Below are positions 1 to 9,812 of a stretch of 64,000 bases of DNA, piece by piece. The position numbers and the translations under genes are program-made. The stretch's first letter is position 1, and every line of letters begins with the position of its first letter. This stretch comes from Ruminococcus sp. (GTDB taxonomy: Bacteria; Bacillota; Clostridia; Oscillospirales; Ruminococcaceae), in contig JAGBJO010000028.1 of NCBI GenBank assembly GCA_017934425.1, positions 1-64,000 of the forward strand, in the 5' to 3' direction. The notes beneath the pieces are model-generated. The model did no database searches and was not told where the DNA came from. It was given only the letters and a program-made list of their open reading frames with translations.

Positions 1-2
1 TA

Positions 3-140
3 CGGATTTTCAGGCATAATTTTGTCGGTGGCAAGGCAAAAATCCGCCGACGGGCTGTCGCCCTTCAAGGATTTTTAACGCAGTCACCGGCAAAATTTGA
101 CGAAAAGACGTGCATGAATCCCTATGTGGACAGGTTCTAA
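3..140 (+). other. Short open segment before the hsd operon
   Basis: This is the tail of an open frame that enters from outside the window and stops at TAA 138-140. The translated end is rich in Arg, Lys and Ala and has no motif I recognise. A second frame also stays open as far as TAA 76-78, so it could be the end of a small hypothetical gene or a non-coding repeat. Nothing else is visible before the next fragment. No function is proposed. Confidence 0.25.
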
Positions 141-141
141 G

Positions 142-219
142 ATCACATACTTTCGTGAGGTGTACAAATGCGAGCACTGCGATAAGCACGGAGATAAGGC
201 GAATATTGTGAAGACTCCG
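142..219 (+). pseudogene. Possible IS66-type transposase remnant (zinc-binding segment)
   Basis: About 26 codons read REVYKCEHCDKHGDKANIVK followed by TP. This resembles the C-x2-C segment and following Val-Lys-x-Pro of the zinc-binding domain of IS66-family TnpC transposases. There is no start codon. After the Pro codon the similarity ends, and the frame runs into unrelated residues and a stop at 247. No terminal inverted repeats are visible. It is read as a decayed internal fragment next to the hsd promoter. The match rests on a short stretch, so a chance resemblance is possible. Confidence 0.4.
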
Positions 220-233
220 CTTTGCGGAATCTA

Positions 234-262
234 TTGTTTTTTCTGTTGAATTATGGTATAAT
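234..262 (+). promoter_or_regulatory. Promoter of the hsd operon
   Basis: TTGTTT (234-239) and a perfect TATAAT (257-262) are separated by 17 bases. The hsdR start lies 38 bases downstream of the -10 box. No other promoter-like element is visible between this site and hsdS, so hsdR, hsdM, hsdS and the two following genes probably form one transcript. Confidence 0.65.
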
Positions 263-299
263 ATCATTAATAAACTCTCTCATGAAAGGTGGTATAGTT

Positions 300-383
300 A
301 TGCTTACAGAAGAAAAAGCCTGTGTTAAAATAGATGATGATATGCTCCCGGAAGAAAAAGCTCGTGTTAAAATAGACAATAAG
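300..383 (+). repeat. 42-bp tandem duplication spanning the hsdR start
   Basis: Bases 300-341 and 342-383 are two head-to-tail copies of a 42-base unit, identical at about 33 of 42 positions. Each begins with ATG and encodes 14 codons (MLxEEKAxVKID core). The duplication keeps the reading frame. Only the first ATG has a well-spaced ribosome binding site (AAAGGTGG, 285-292). Confidence 0.8.
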
Positions 384-3098
384 CTCAACCGAGCTGGTTG
401 GTATGTTGTTGACAGGGACGAGTATGTTCCGCAGACTACATCTGCTGTCAGAGAAGCTTTGGCTCAGGGCAATAAAGAGAGCGACTATCTGTTTTTCGTG
501 GATAATAAGGCAATCGCTGTCCTGGAAGCTAAAAGGGCAGATAATCCTCTCGGAAAAGATGTCGAGTCTCAGGCAGAGAACTATGCCCGGACACCTCTTT
601 CATGGTACGGATTATGGGAAAACGGCTTTATTCCTCTGGTATATATATCTAACGGTGAGAAGATACTGTTCAAGAATCTTATGTCAGGAGAAGATGAGTA
701 TACCGAAATAAGTTCTATGCACACTCCCAAAGAGATGCTTCGCATGATAAAGCGTTCCTCAGAATATGGCGCACTGCCTAAACTGGAGAAACAAACTCTC
801 AGAGATTGTCAGTATAACGCAGAACTCAAATTTGAAAATCACCTGAAAATCGGAAAGAAAAAGAATCTGGCAGTACTTGCGACCGGAAGCGGCAAAACCT
901 TTCTTGCCTGTCTCGCAAGCTATCGTTTGCTCAACTATACATCAACAAAGAGGATACTGTTCCTTGTAGACAGAAATAACCTTGCAAGGCAGACTGAGAG
1001 CGAGTTCAGCCAGTTCAATATGACTGAGAATAAGAAAGAGATGAACGCCCTTTATGATATTAAAAGGCTCAGACATGAGGAAGATCTAAGAGGAGATATT
1101 GTTATATCTACCATTCAAAAGCTATTTGCTATAATGACAGGACAGGCTGTAAGTGATGAGAGTGAGGACGCTGAGGACGAACGTCACGCTGAGGCAGCCG
1201 AGAAGAAGGATGATACAGTAATCCAGCTTGGTGATGATCTTATCATTCCTCCGTACTATTTTCAGCTTATAATTATAGATGAATGTCATCGCTCAATATA
1301 TGGCAAATGGAGAGCTGTTCTCGACTATTTCAAGGGCGCTAATATTCTTGGACTTACAGCAACTCCTACGCCTGAAGCTTATGCTTATTTCGATAATAAT
1401 ATTGTTGAGAACTATACTTATGACGAGTCAGTAGTCAATGGCGTTAACGTGCCTTACCGTGTATACCGCATCATGACCAAAGTCACTGAACATGGCGGTT
1501 CACTTGATGAAGGAACTACAGTTACTGAAACTGCAAGACGTACTAATACTGAAACTGTTTATACCATTGACCAGAGAAAAGATTATGACCCGAAGCTTCT
1601 GGACAGATTAATAGTCAACAGACTTCAGATCGAGGAGGTGCTGGAAAGATTTAAAAACGCTATCTATACTGACCTCTATCCTGAGCGTGAAAAGTCCTGG
1701 GAATACGTTCCGAAGACACTTATTTTCGCTAAGGATGACAATCATGCAACTAATATAGTTGAAGCTGTTAAGACAGTATTCAGATGCGAATTTCCGAATG
1801 AAGAAGTTCCGGAGCATTTTGTTCAGAAGATAACCTATTCCTCTGACGATTCAAATGCTCTTATCCGTGACCTCAGGAACGAGAAGGATTTCCGTATTGC
1901 TGTAACTGTAACTCTTGTAGCTACTGGTACTGATGTAAAGCCTCTTGAAATAGTCCTGTTCATGAAGGACGTTATGTCTGAGGTACTGTACACACAGATG
2001 AAGGGACGTGGCTGCCGTGTTATCGCTGACGATAAGCTGCGTGAGGTCACTCCCAACGCAGATACCAAGGAATGCTACTACATCGTCGATGTAATCGGCG
2101 TTACTGAACATGATAAGTATATTCCGGGGCCAGGCCCCGGACCAGGTCCTTACGTTCGGCGCTTGACTTTGGAGCAGCTGCTTGAACGCTTATCTCATAA
2201 TGAGCTGAGTGACGATAACCTCTTCCTGCTCCGTGACTACTGTGCGATGATACACAGGCGTTATGAGGATAACCGATTTTTTTGGCGTCACCTAAAGAGT
2301 TTTATTGATGATTTTGGATACTCTCCAAAGGATCTTGCAGCCGATATACAAGCGGCATTTGACAGCGGACAGCTTCCGCCGTTCAACAGTCCTTCCGATG
2401 ATAATAGTATACGCATGGCACTTATAGACAGGCTCATCAGCAATATCCCTGCAAGGAAGGAACTCCTTGCAATGCGTCAGGGCTACAGACTGACTACCGA
2501 TGAAGATCCCGATACTCTTATAAGTGCTGGCTTCTCCAAGGAGACTGCCAAGACCTATACCGAGAACTTCGAGAAATACATCAATGACAACAAGGACAGC
2601 ATCGAGGCTCTGCGTATCATATACAACTCGGAAGATACGCTGATAACCCAGTCAATGCTTATAGACCTGCGTGACAGGCTCATGTCTGAGAGCAGTCATT
2701 TCAGTGCTCCGCAGCTGTGGAAGTATTACAGGACGCTCGATCCGTCAAGTGTGGACGAATTGGACGTGAAAGCTAACGCAAAGGCTCTCACGAATCTGAT
2801 ACAGCTTGTGCGTTACGCATACAAGAAGAATCCGAAGCTGACAAGCCTTATGAACGGCTTTGTGCAGCGTTTCAACCTGTACTGTGGTCAAACTCAGCGT
2901 GACCTCACTGATGATCAAAAAGACGTTATGCGGCAGATAGCTGAATTCATTGTCAATGACGGTGCTATTACTGCAAAAGAACTCAATGAAATAGATTTTG
3001 ATCTTTGGAAAAAAGGTATAAATGTATTTGAAATGAAACATCAAATACTTACTGATGAAATCAATGCATTATCAAAAATATTACTAAAGGCGGCTTAA
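300..3098 (+). CDS. hsdR: Type I restriction enzyme, R subunit (HsdR)
   Basis: This is the motor and nuclease subunit of a type I restriction-modification complex. It translocates unmethylated DNA with ATP and cuts at a distance. The protein is 932 residues. A PD-(D/E)xK nuclease signature is visible as D62 and E76-A-K78. The SF2 helicase core follows: Walker A TGSGKT near 196, DECH at 327-330, LTATP after it, and QMKGRGCR as motif VI. A PGPGPGPGP stretch (2124-2150) lies after the helicase core, probably as a linker. ATG 300 was chosen for its ribosome binding site; ATG 282 and ATG 342 are in frame but poorly placed. hsdM starts three bases after the stop. Confidence 0.95.
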   Translation: MLTEEKACVKIDDDMLPEEKARVKIDNKLNRAGWYVVDRDEYVPQTTSAVREALAQGNKESDYLFFVDNKAIAVLEAKRADNPLGKDVESQAENYARTPLSWYGLWENGFIPLVYISNGEKILFKNLMSGEDEYTEISSMHTPKEMLRMIKRSSEYGALPKLEKQTLRDCQYNAELKFENHLKIGKKKNLAVLATGSGKTFLACLASYRLLNYTSTKRILFLVDRNNLARQTESEFSQFNMTENKKEMNALYDIKRLRHEEDLRGDIVISTIQKLFAIMTGQAVSDESEDAEDERHAEAAEKKDDTVIQLGDDLIIPPYYFQLIIIDECHRSIYGKWRAVLDYFKGANILGLTATPTPEAYAYFDNNIVENYTYDESVVNGVNVPYRVYRIMTKVTEHGGSLDEGTTVTETARRTNTETVYTIDQRKDYDPKLLDRLIVNRLQIEEVLERFKNAIYTDLYPEREKSWEYVPKTLIFAKDDNHATNIVEAVKTVFRCEFPNEEVPEHFVQKITYSSDDSNALIRDLRNEKDFRIAVTVTLVATGTDVKPLEIVLFMKDVMSEVLYTQMKGRGCRVIADDKLREVTPNADTKECYYIVDVIGVTEHDKYIPGPGPGPGPYVRRLTLEQLLERLSHNELSDDNLFLLRDYCAMIHRRYEDNRFFWRHLKSFIDDFGYSPKDLAADIQAAFDSGQLPPFNSPSDDNSIRMALIDRLISNIPARKELLAMRQGYRLTTDEDPDTLISAGFSKETAKTYTENFEKYINDNKDSIEALRIIYNSEDTLITQSMLIDLRDRLMSESSHFSAPQLWKYYRTLDPSSVDELDVKANAKALTNLIQLVRYAYKKNPKLTSLMNGFVQRFNLYCGQTQRDLTDDQKDVMRQIAEFIVNDGAITAKELNEIDFDLWKKGINVFEMKHQILTDEINALSKILLKAA

Positions 3099-5977
<2,879 letters not shown>

Positions 5978-5989
5978 AGGGGGATTTAT

Positions 5990-6229
5990 ATGAAAGATTA
6001 CGATAGAAGCTTTAAACTTATTTGCCCTTTATGCGGTAATGACGAATTCTGTTCTGTAGGAGAAGAAGTTGAAGATTTATTAAATGCACCTGGTACGACA
6101 AAAATGCAGTGTGCTGACTGCAAGTCTATATATACCAAGGACGAGATAATTGAAGCTAATTCTTTAATAATTGAAAACGCTAAGGACGAAATGGTTGAAG
6201 AAGTAAGAAAGATTTTGACGAACAACTAA
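5990..6229 (+). CDS. Small zinc-ribbon protein in the hsd operon
   Basis: This 79-residue acidic protein has two CxxC knuckles: CPLCG near residue 12 and CADCK near residue 44. They fit one zinc ribbon that binds a single metal ion. A helical Glu/Lys-rich tail follows. It starts 12 bases after hsdS with a strong AAGGGGGA ribosome binding site, so it is co-transcribed with the restriction genes. I do not recognise a named family with confidence. Small zinc-binding proteins are known next to some hsd genes, and a regulatory or DNA/protein-binding role is only inferred. The sequence is AT-richer than hsdM. Confidence 0.75.
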   Translation: MKDYDRSFKLICPLCGNDEFCSVGEEVEDLLNAPGTTKMQCADCKSIYTKDEIIEANSLIIENAKDEMVEEVRKILTNN

Positions 6230-6245
6230 AGAAGGCTCTCGGAAT

Positions 6246-6752
6246 ATGAATGTAATAAATACTATTGTTGACTTTTTGAAAAACTGGAAAGACGTAATAG
6301 AAATAGTCATTACACTACTTACAATACCAATATCAATTATCGCCTATTTTAAGGCTTCTAAAGCAAATAAATTGCAGAATAAGATAAACGAAATCGAGCT
6401 TAAGCTCAAGCAGTATGAGCAAGAGAAAATGGAAAAAGAAAAGGAAGAAGCTAATTCTTCCTGTGTTGAAGCAAGAGTTGTTACAGTAGGAAAAGATAAA
6501 TATCGTATGAAAGTATGGAATTCTGGAAACACTACTGTTCACAATGTCTCTGCACGATTTGAAGGTGACGTTAGAATCTTCATAATGGACAGAGAAAAGC
6601 AACCATTTGAAGAATTAGAGCCAGGAAAAAACTATGAGCTTGTTTTAGTGACATATGACGGCTCAACAACCAAGTTCAAAATCATTACTGAATGGGAAGA
6701 TATCAACGGTGTTAAGCATCAAAAATCTCAAATGGGTGATTTACAGTATTGA
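6246..6752 (+). CDS. Membrane-anchored coiled-coil protein, unknown function
   Basis: The 168-residue protein has one N-terminal transmembrane helix (about residues 18-36: VIEIVITLLTIPISIIAYF), then a charged coiled coil rich in Glu and Lys (about 40-75). The C-terminal part (about 78-168) looks like a small beta-rich domain with the pattern RMKVWNSGNTTVHNV. The expected topology is one membrane pass with the coiled coil and beta domain on the same side. It follows the zinc-ribbon gene by 16 bases and is probably the last gene of the hsd transcript. No family is recognised. A membrane-linked defence or sensing role is a guess from position. Confidence 0.7.
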   Translation: MNVINTIVDFLKNWKDVIEIVITLLTIPISIIAYFKASKANKLQNKINEIELKLKQYEQEKMEKEKEEANSSCVEARVVTVGKDKYRMKVWNSGNTTVHNVSARFEGDVRIFIMDREKQPFEELEPGKNYELVLVTYDGSTTKFKIITEWEDINGVKHQKSQMGDLQY

Positions 6753-6774
6753 GAATAGATTATGAGGTCTTAAT

Positions 6775-6897
6775 ATGGTAACCCAAAAAGAGAGAGAATT
6801 AAAATGCCTGAATACCGCTATACAGAACTGTCTCTCTCAAAAGGGAGACAGTAAGCGTATCGGCAAGCTGATTCTGTGCTTTTTAGCGTCTGGGTAA
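6775..6897 (+). CDS. Possible small protein of 40 residues
   Basis: ATG 6775 follows a well-spaced GAGGT (6764-6768) and opens a 40-codon frame (MVTQKERELKCLNTAIQ...) ending at TAA 6895. It is basic, with a hydrophobic end (RIGKLILCFLASG). An inverted repeat lies inside the frame. It could be a true small protein at the end of the hsd transcript or a remnant of a longer gene. No family is recognised. Confidence 0.35.
   Translation: MVTQKERELKCLNTAIQNCLSQKGDSKRIGKLILCFLASG
6828..6851. other. Inverted repeat, 9-bp stem
   Basis: CTGTCTCTC and GGGAGACAG pair with one G-T over a six-base loop. No T run follows, and it lies inside the possible 40-residue frame, so its role as a terminator is doubtful. 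Confidence 0.4.
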
Positions 6898-6980
6898 GAA
6901 TCCTCATAAAGCATATGAGCATGATTCATGCGGATAAAGTCAAGTACACAGAGAAATAATCATGAGTTAACCAACAACTG

Positions 6981-7006
6981 GTCTCCCCATAACGGGGAGA
7001 CTATAT
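6981..7006. terminator. Hairpin closing the hsd region
   Basis: GTCTCCCC (6981-6988) and GGGGAGAC (6994-7001) form a perfect 8-bp stem with a five-base loop, followed by TATATTT. The T stretch is weak. It sits between the hsd operon and the convergent relaxase gene and could end both. The rest of 6898-7106 shows no gene. It may contain the boundary of the first mobile module, but no clear att repeat is visible. Confidence 0.5.
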
Positions 7007-7106
7007 TTATATCTGTACAGCTGTCGGGAATTGTATATGCTTTCGATTGTTCTCATTAAAAAAGTCTCTATTATACCAGTAACCGGATCATTTGATTCAT
7101 AAAATA

Positions 7107-7607
7107 TCAAACTTCATCAGAAGAACGAGGCTCAGCGAAATAGTATCTGCAGCCGATCCCGGTGACACGTTCGACGTGATCGCAAAACCTGCCGAGGTTA
7201 GCTTTTGAACTGTCATAGAGTTTGCCGTCCACAAAGCTGACAGTATTCATTATGAAGTGGATATGGAACAGCGACTCTCCACGCTTTTTCTTATGTACAG
7301 CCCATAGCAATTGATACCTGCACTTGAAGAAAGATCCTATAAGCACAGCGTAAGCCTTAGCCTTTTCGTATGTACGCACCTCATCGCCGAATGATACTAT
7401 GAAGTGCATTATAGGATTCTCCTGTGTCTTATGGTAGTAATTCTTTACATATATCATCTGCTTATACGTCTTTTCCAAATCATAAGGATCAACTCCGAAT
7501 CCTCCTATATGAAGCGCTTTCTCCTTATCATAAAGATAATTCAGAGCCTTATAAAGGTAGCCGCTGTTGTAGCCGTCCGAGCATTTCTTTGACTTTATCA
7601 ATACCAT
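7107..7607 (-). CDS. Short relaxase / mobilization nuclease
   Basis: The 166-residue protein resembles the nuclease domain of MobP/MobV-type relaxases, which nick DNA at an origin of transfer. The metal-binding motif is visible as FHIHFIMNTV, preceded by MHFIVSFGDE, the strand that carries another conserved His. It ends soon after this domain, much shorter than typical relaxases of 300-500 residues. It may be a stand-alone nuclease or a truncated gene. The start overlaps the end of the upstream RHH gene by ten bases, a usual mobC-mob arrangement. A second, unrelated-looking relaxase lies at 17270. Confidence 0.75.
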   Translation of the reverse strand: MVLIKSKKCSDGYNSGYLYKALNYLYDKEKALHIGGFGVDPYDLEKTYKQMIYVKNYYHKTQENPIMHFIVSFGDEVRTYEKAKAYAVLIGSFFKCRYQLLWAVHKKKRGESLFHIHFIMNTVSFVDGKLYDSSKANLGRFCDHVERVTGIGCRYYFAEPRSSDEV

Positions 7608-7867
7608 AATTCATCAGCCTCCTTTCGGATCTCGTCTATCCTGTCAGGTGCTATCTCCTCAGCGATCATGCAGACCTTGTTTACAAGATTCTGTATTCGT
7701 GCCTTATTCTCGGGAGTAAAGTTCTCTTGTGAATGAACCGAGCATTCCACCATAAACGGACTAACAGCCAGTCCTCTTTCCTTTGCCTTCTGTTCAATAA
7801 CAACGTAATCCTCGTTTGTCATTGTAACAGAAGTTCTCTTGTTTTTCTTATCTTTTTCAGCTTTCAT
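7598..7867 (-). CDS. MobC-like relaxosome accessory protein (RHH)
   Basis: This 89-residue protein begins with a Lys-rich tail and then TSVTMTNEDYVVIEQKAKERG, split here as strand plus helix, as in ribbon-helix-helix DNA-binding proteins. The phrase SPFMVECS at the second helix fits plasmid mobilization proteins of the MobC type, which help the relaxase bind oriT. It is transcribed just before the relaxase and overlaps it. The start is preceded by AAGGAGGC on the minus strand. oriT would be expected upstream, in the region before 8163, but cannot be placed by eye. Confidence 0.65.
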   Translation of the reverse strand: MKAEKDKKNKRTSVTMTNEDYVVIEQKAKERGLAVSPFMVECSVHSQENFTPENKARIQNLVNKVCMIAEEIAPDRIDEIRKEADELWY

Positions 7868-8163
7868 TGTAAAGCCTCCTTAATATGTATTTAGGTGCAA
7901 GCAAAGCCAGTGCGTATAATTAATCAAAAGACTATATGTACCATAGTCTCCATTACACACAGATTGTTATTATTAATATATCTTGCAGGCGTCGCTTTGC
8001 TCCTATTATTATATAGTAATATTTTTACATATTTTTGTAGTGTTTCTCTTCTCCTTTTAATCATATATATGTTCAAAATGCGTTTTTTGCCTATTTTTCG
8101 TAAATTTAGAATATATATTATTACTGTGATACCATTACCGGTAATCTTAAAAAGGAAGGAGAA
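7868..8163. other. Divergent AT-rich intergenic region; candidate oriT/promoter zone
   Basis: This stretch of 296 bases between the leftward mob genes and the rightward DUF960 gene holds no supported coding region. It is very AT-rich and probably carries promoters for both directions. A perfect 12-base palindrome, ATTACCGGTAAT (8134-8145), lies 19 bases before the DUF960 start, just upstream of its ribosome binding site (AAGGAAGGA). It could be an operator. An oriT is expected near mobC but is not identified. Confidence 0.4.
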
Positions 8164-8454
8164 ATGCCAATGTTCAACAACGATCGCTACCTGACCTGCG
8201 GAGTTGACAGCACTATACCACTGAAAATTCAGCTTTTTCTGTGGGAATGTGTTGACAGACTGCCGGAACCCAGGGACTATTTCCAGGTGTTTGAACTGAA
8301 ACCTGCCGGAAACTTGCAGAGTATCACTCACAGTTCAGAAAAACCTGAATATCGCATGGAGTACCTGTTTCCGGCAGATTCACCGATCACGGAAAAGCTG
8401 TACGTCATTGACGACGGCGACCACTCAACTATGCTGCTTGCAAGCGAATACTAA
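8164..8454 (+). CDS. DUF960-family protein
   Basis: This 96-residue protein has the pattern RYLTCGVDSTIPLKIQLFLW near its N-terminus and YFQVFELKP after it. These are characteristic of DUF960, a family of unknown function common on Gram-positive mobile elements. It has a strong ribosome binding site. An intrinsic terminator follows, so the downstream amidoligase gene may be partly uncoupled. Its repeated presence with amidoligase genes on elements would suggest a shared role, but this is not established here. Confidence 0.7.
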   Translation: MPMFNNDRYLTCGVDSTIPLKIQLFLWECVDRLPEPRDYFQVFELKPAGNLQSITHSSEKPEYRMEYLFPADSPITEKLYVIDDGDHSTMLLASEY

Positions 8455-8461
8455 AACTAAC

Positions 8462-8489
8462 GCCAGCCCCTTCGGGGACTGGCATTTTT
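8462..8489 (+). terminator. Intrinsic terminator after the DUF960 gene
   Basis: GCCAG-C-CCC, loop TTCG, GGG-A-CTGGC form a stem with one internal mismatch, followed by ATTTTT. It lies 7 bases after the DUF960 stop and 21 bases before the amidoligase start. It may attenuate read-through from the DUF960 gene into the following operon. Confidence 0.8.
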
Positions 8490-8509
8490 GCGTTATGGAG
8501 GATTTTACA

Positions 8510-9607
8510 ATGGACGAGAACAAAATTTACTGCGCTCACTGCGGCGCACTTATCGAGAACGATGACTATGTGGAATTTGGCGGCGAAATAGTCTGCTCTG
8601 ACTGCTATGAGCAGCATACAACGACCTGTGACAGATGCGGCAATACTATCTGGACAAATGATAGCTACGGAGACGAGTATACCAATCTCTGTCGTCATTG
8701 CTATGAGAATCACTATACAAGATGCAGCTGCTGCGATGCCTTGCTTCATGAGGACGACGCTTACCACCTTGATGGCTATGACTACTGTTCAGAATGTTAC
8801 CACGATGAAGTTGACAGAAACAAGTCTATCCACGATTATGGCTACAAACCCGAACCCATATTTTACGGTGATTCCAAGCGCTACTTTGGCATTGAACTGG
8901 AAATCGACGGAGCAGGCAGGGACGATGATAACGCTGACGAGATACTGGCTATCGGCAACCGTGACGAGGAGCATATCTACATAAAAAGCGACGGCTCACT
9001 CGATGACGGCATGGAGATCGTAACTCACCCTATGTCATTAAATTACCATAAGCAGTTTTGTTGGGACGAGATTATGAAAAAAGCGATCTATCTGGGCTAT
9101 CGCTCACATCAGACTTCAACTTGTGGACTTCATATTCATGTGAACCGTGACTGCCTCGGTGATAACCGTGAGGAGCAGGACGAGACAATCAGCAAAATCC
9201 TGTACTTTGTGGAGCATCACTGGAATGAACTGCTGAAATTCTCTCGCCGCTCGGAATATGCCATGAACCGCTGGGCAAGCAGATATGGATATGAAAACTC
9301 AGCAAGGGCGATTCTGGATAAGGCTAAAAAGGGAAATAACGGACGTTATGCGGCTGTGAACCTGATGAACTACTCAACTATCGAGTTCAGAATGTTCCGT
9401 GGCACTCTCAAAATCAACACTTTTCTGGCTACTCTGGAACTGGTAAACGCTATCATCAACACCGCCCTGAATTTCAGCGAGGAGGAACTTCACAAACTGT
9501 CATGGAGCGAGTTTGTCAGCAATATCACTGAGCCGGAGCTCATTACCTACCTCAAAGAACGAAGTCTCTACATCAACGAAAATATCGAAACTACGGAGGA
9601 AATGTAA
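8510..9607 (+). CDS. Amidoligase with N-terminal zinc-finger domains
   Basis: This 365-residue protein has two parts. Residues 1 to about 105 contain at least six CxxC knuckles (CAHCG, CSDCY, CDRCG, CRHCY, CSCCD, CSECY), that is, three LIM-like zinc modules in tandem. From about 120 onward is an amidoligase-family domain of the COOH-NH2 ligase fold: GIELE at 127, KSDGSLDDGMEIVTHP, GLHIH at 206-210, and NYSTIEFRMFRGTL. Family members are predicted to make amide or peptide bonds with ATP. The start ATG 8510 is chosen for GGAGG at 8497-8501. The gene is followed by a small conserved-looking protein and a glutamine amidotransferase, a predicted ammonia supplier. The substrate is unknown. Confidence 0.85.
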   Translation: MDENKIYCAHCGALIENDDYVEFGGEIVCSDCYEQHTTTCDRCGNTIWTNDSYGDEYTNLCRHCYENHYTRCSCCDALLHEDDAYHLDGYDYCSECYHDEVDRNKSIHDYGYKPEPIFYGDSKRYFGIELEIDGAGRDDDNADEILAIGNRDEEHIYIKSDGSLDDGMEIVTHPMSLNYHKQFCWDEIMKKAIYLGYRSHQTSTCGLHIHVNRDCLGDNREEQDETISKILYFVEHHWNELLKFSRRSEYAMNRWASRYGYENSARAILDKAKKGNNGRYAAVNLMNYSTIEFRMFRGTLKINTFLATLELVNAIINTALNFSEEELHKLSWSEFVSNITEPELITYLKERSLYINENIETTEEM

Positions 9608-9608
9608 C

Positions 9609-9800
9609 ATGAAAAAATTAGAGATCATCGAAAAGATCCCCAAGCTGCCGCTCCCTTCTGTCACTCACAGCGATGCACAGGTGATCCTGCGTCTGGTCAC
9701 AGTTCTCGCCGCAACTCACCTTGCAAACAAGGTCAGCAAAATTATAAAAGACATCGACAAATTGGAGAATCCCGATGAGGTTCTCCGCTATCTTAAATAA
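9609..9800 (+). CDS. Small protein (63 residues) of the amidoligase cassette
   Basis: ATG 9609 overlaps no gene and starts one base after the amidoligase stop, with a GGAGG-like site in the end of that gene. The sequence begins MKKLEIIEKIPKLPLPS, then an Ala/Val/Leu-rich amphipathic helix and a Lys-rich tail. No cysteine and no known motif is seen. Its tight placement between the amidoligase and the amidotransferase suggests a partner, a regulator, or possibly the target of modification. That is inference only. Confidence 0.65.
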   Translation: MKKLEIIEKIPKLPLPSVTHSDAQVILRLVTVLAATHLANKVSKIIKDIDKLENPDEVLRYLK

Positions 9801-9812
9801 GGAGGATTACTT

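Noticed and set aside
222..299. N-terminal extension of HsdR
   Set aside because: It would begin upstream of the -10 promoter box; ATG 300 has a good ribosome binding site.
7924..8331. 135-codon minus-strand frame opposite the DUF960 gene
   Set aside because: It overlaps a recognised family gene and an AT-rich non-coding region, and has no ribosome binding site.
8408..8509. N-terminal extension of the amidoligase from an upstream start
   Set aside because: It would include the end of the DUF960 gene and the intrinsic terminator; ATG 8510 has a proper GGAGG site.
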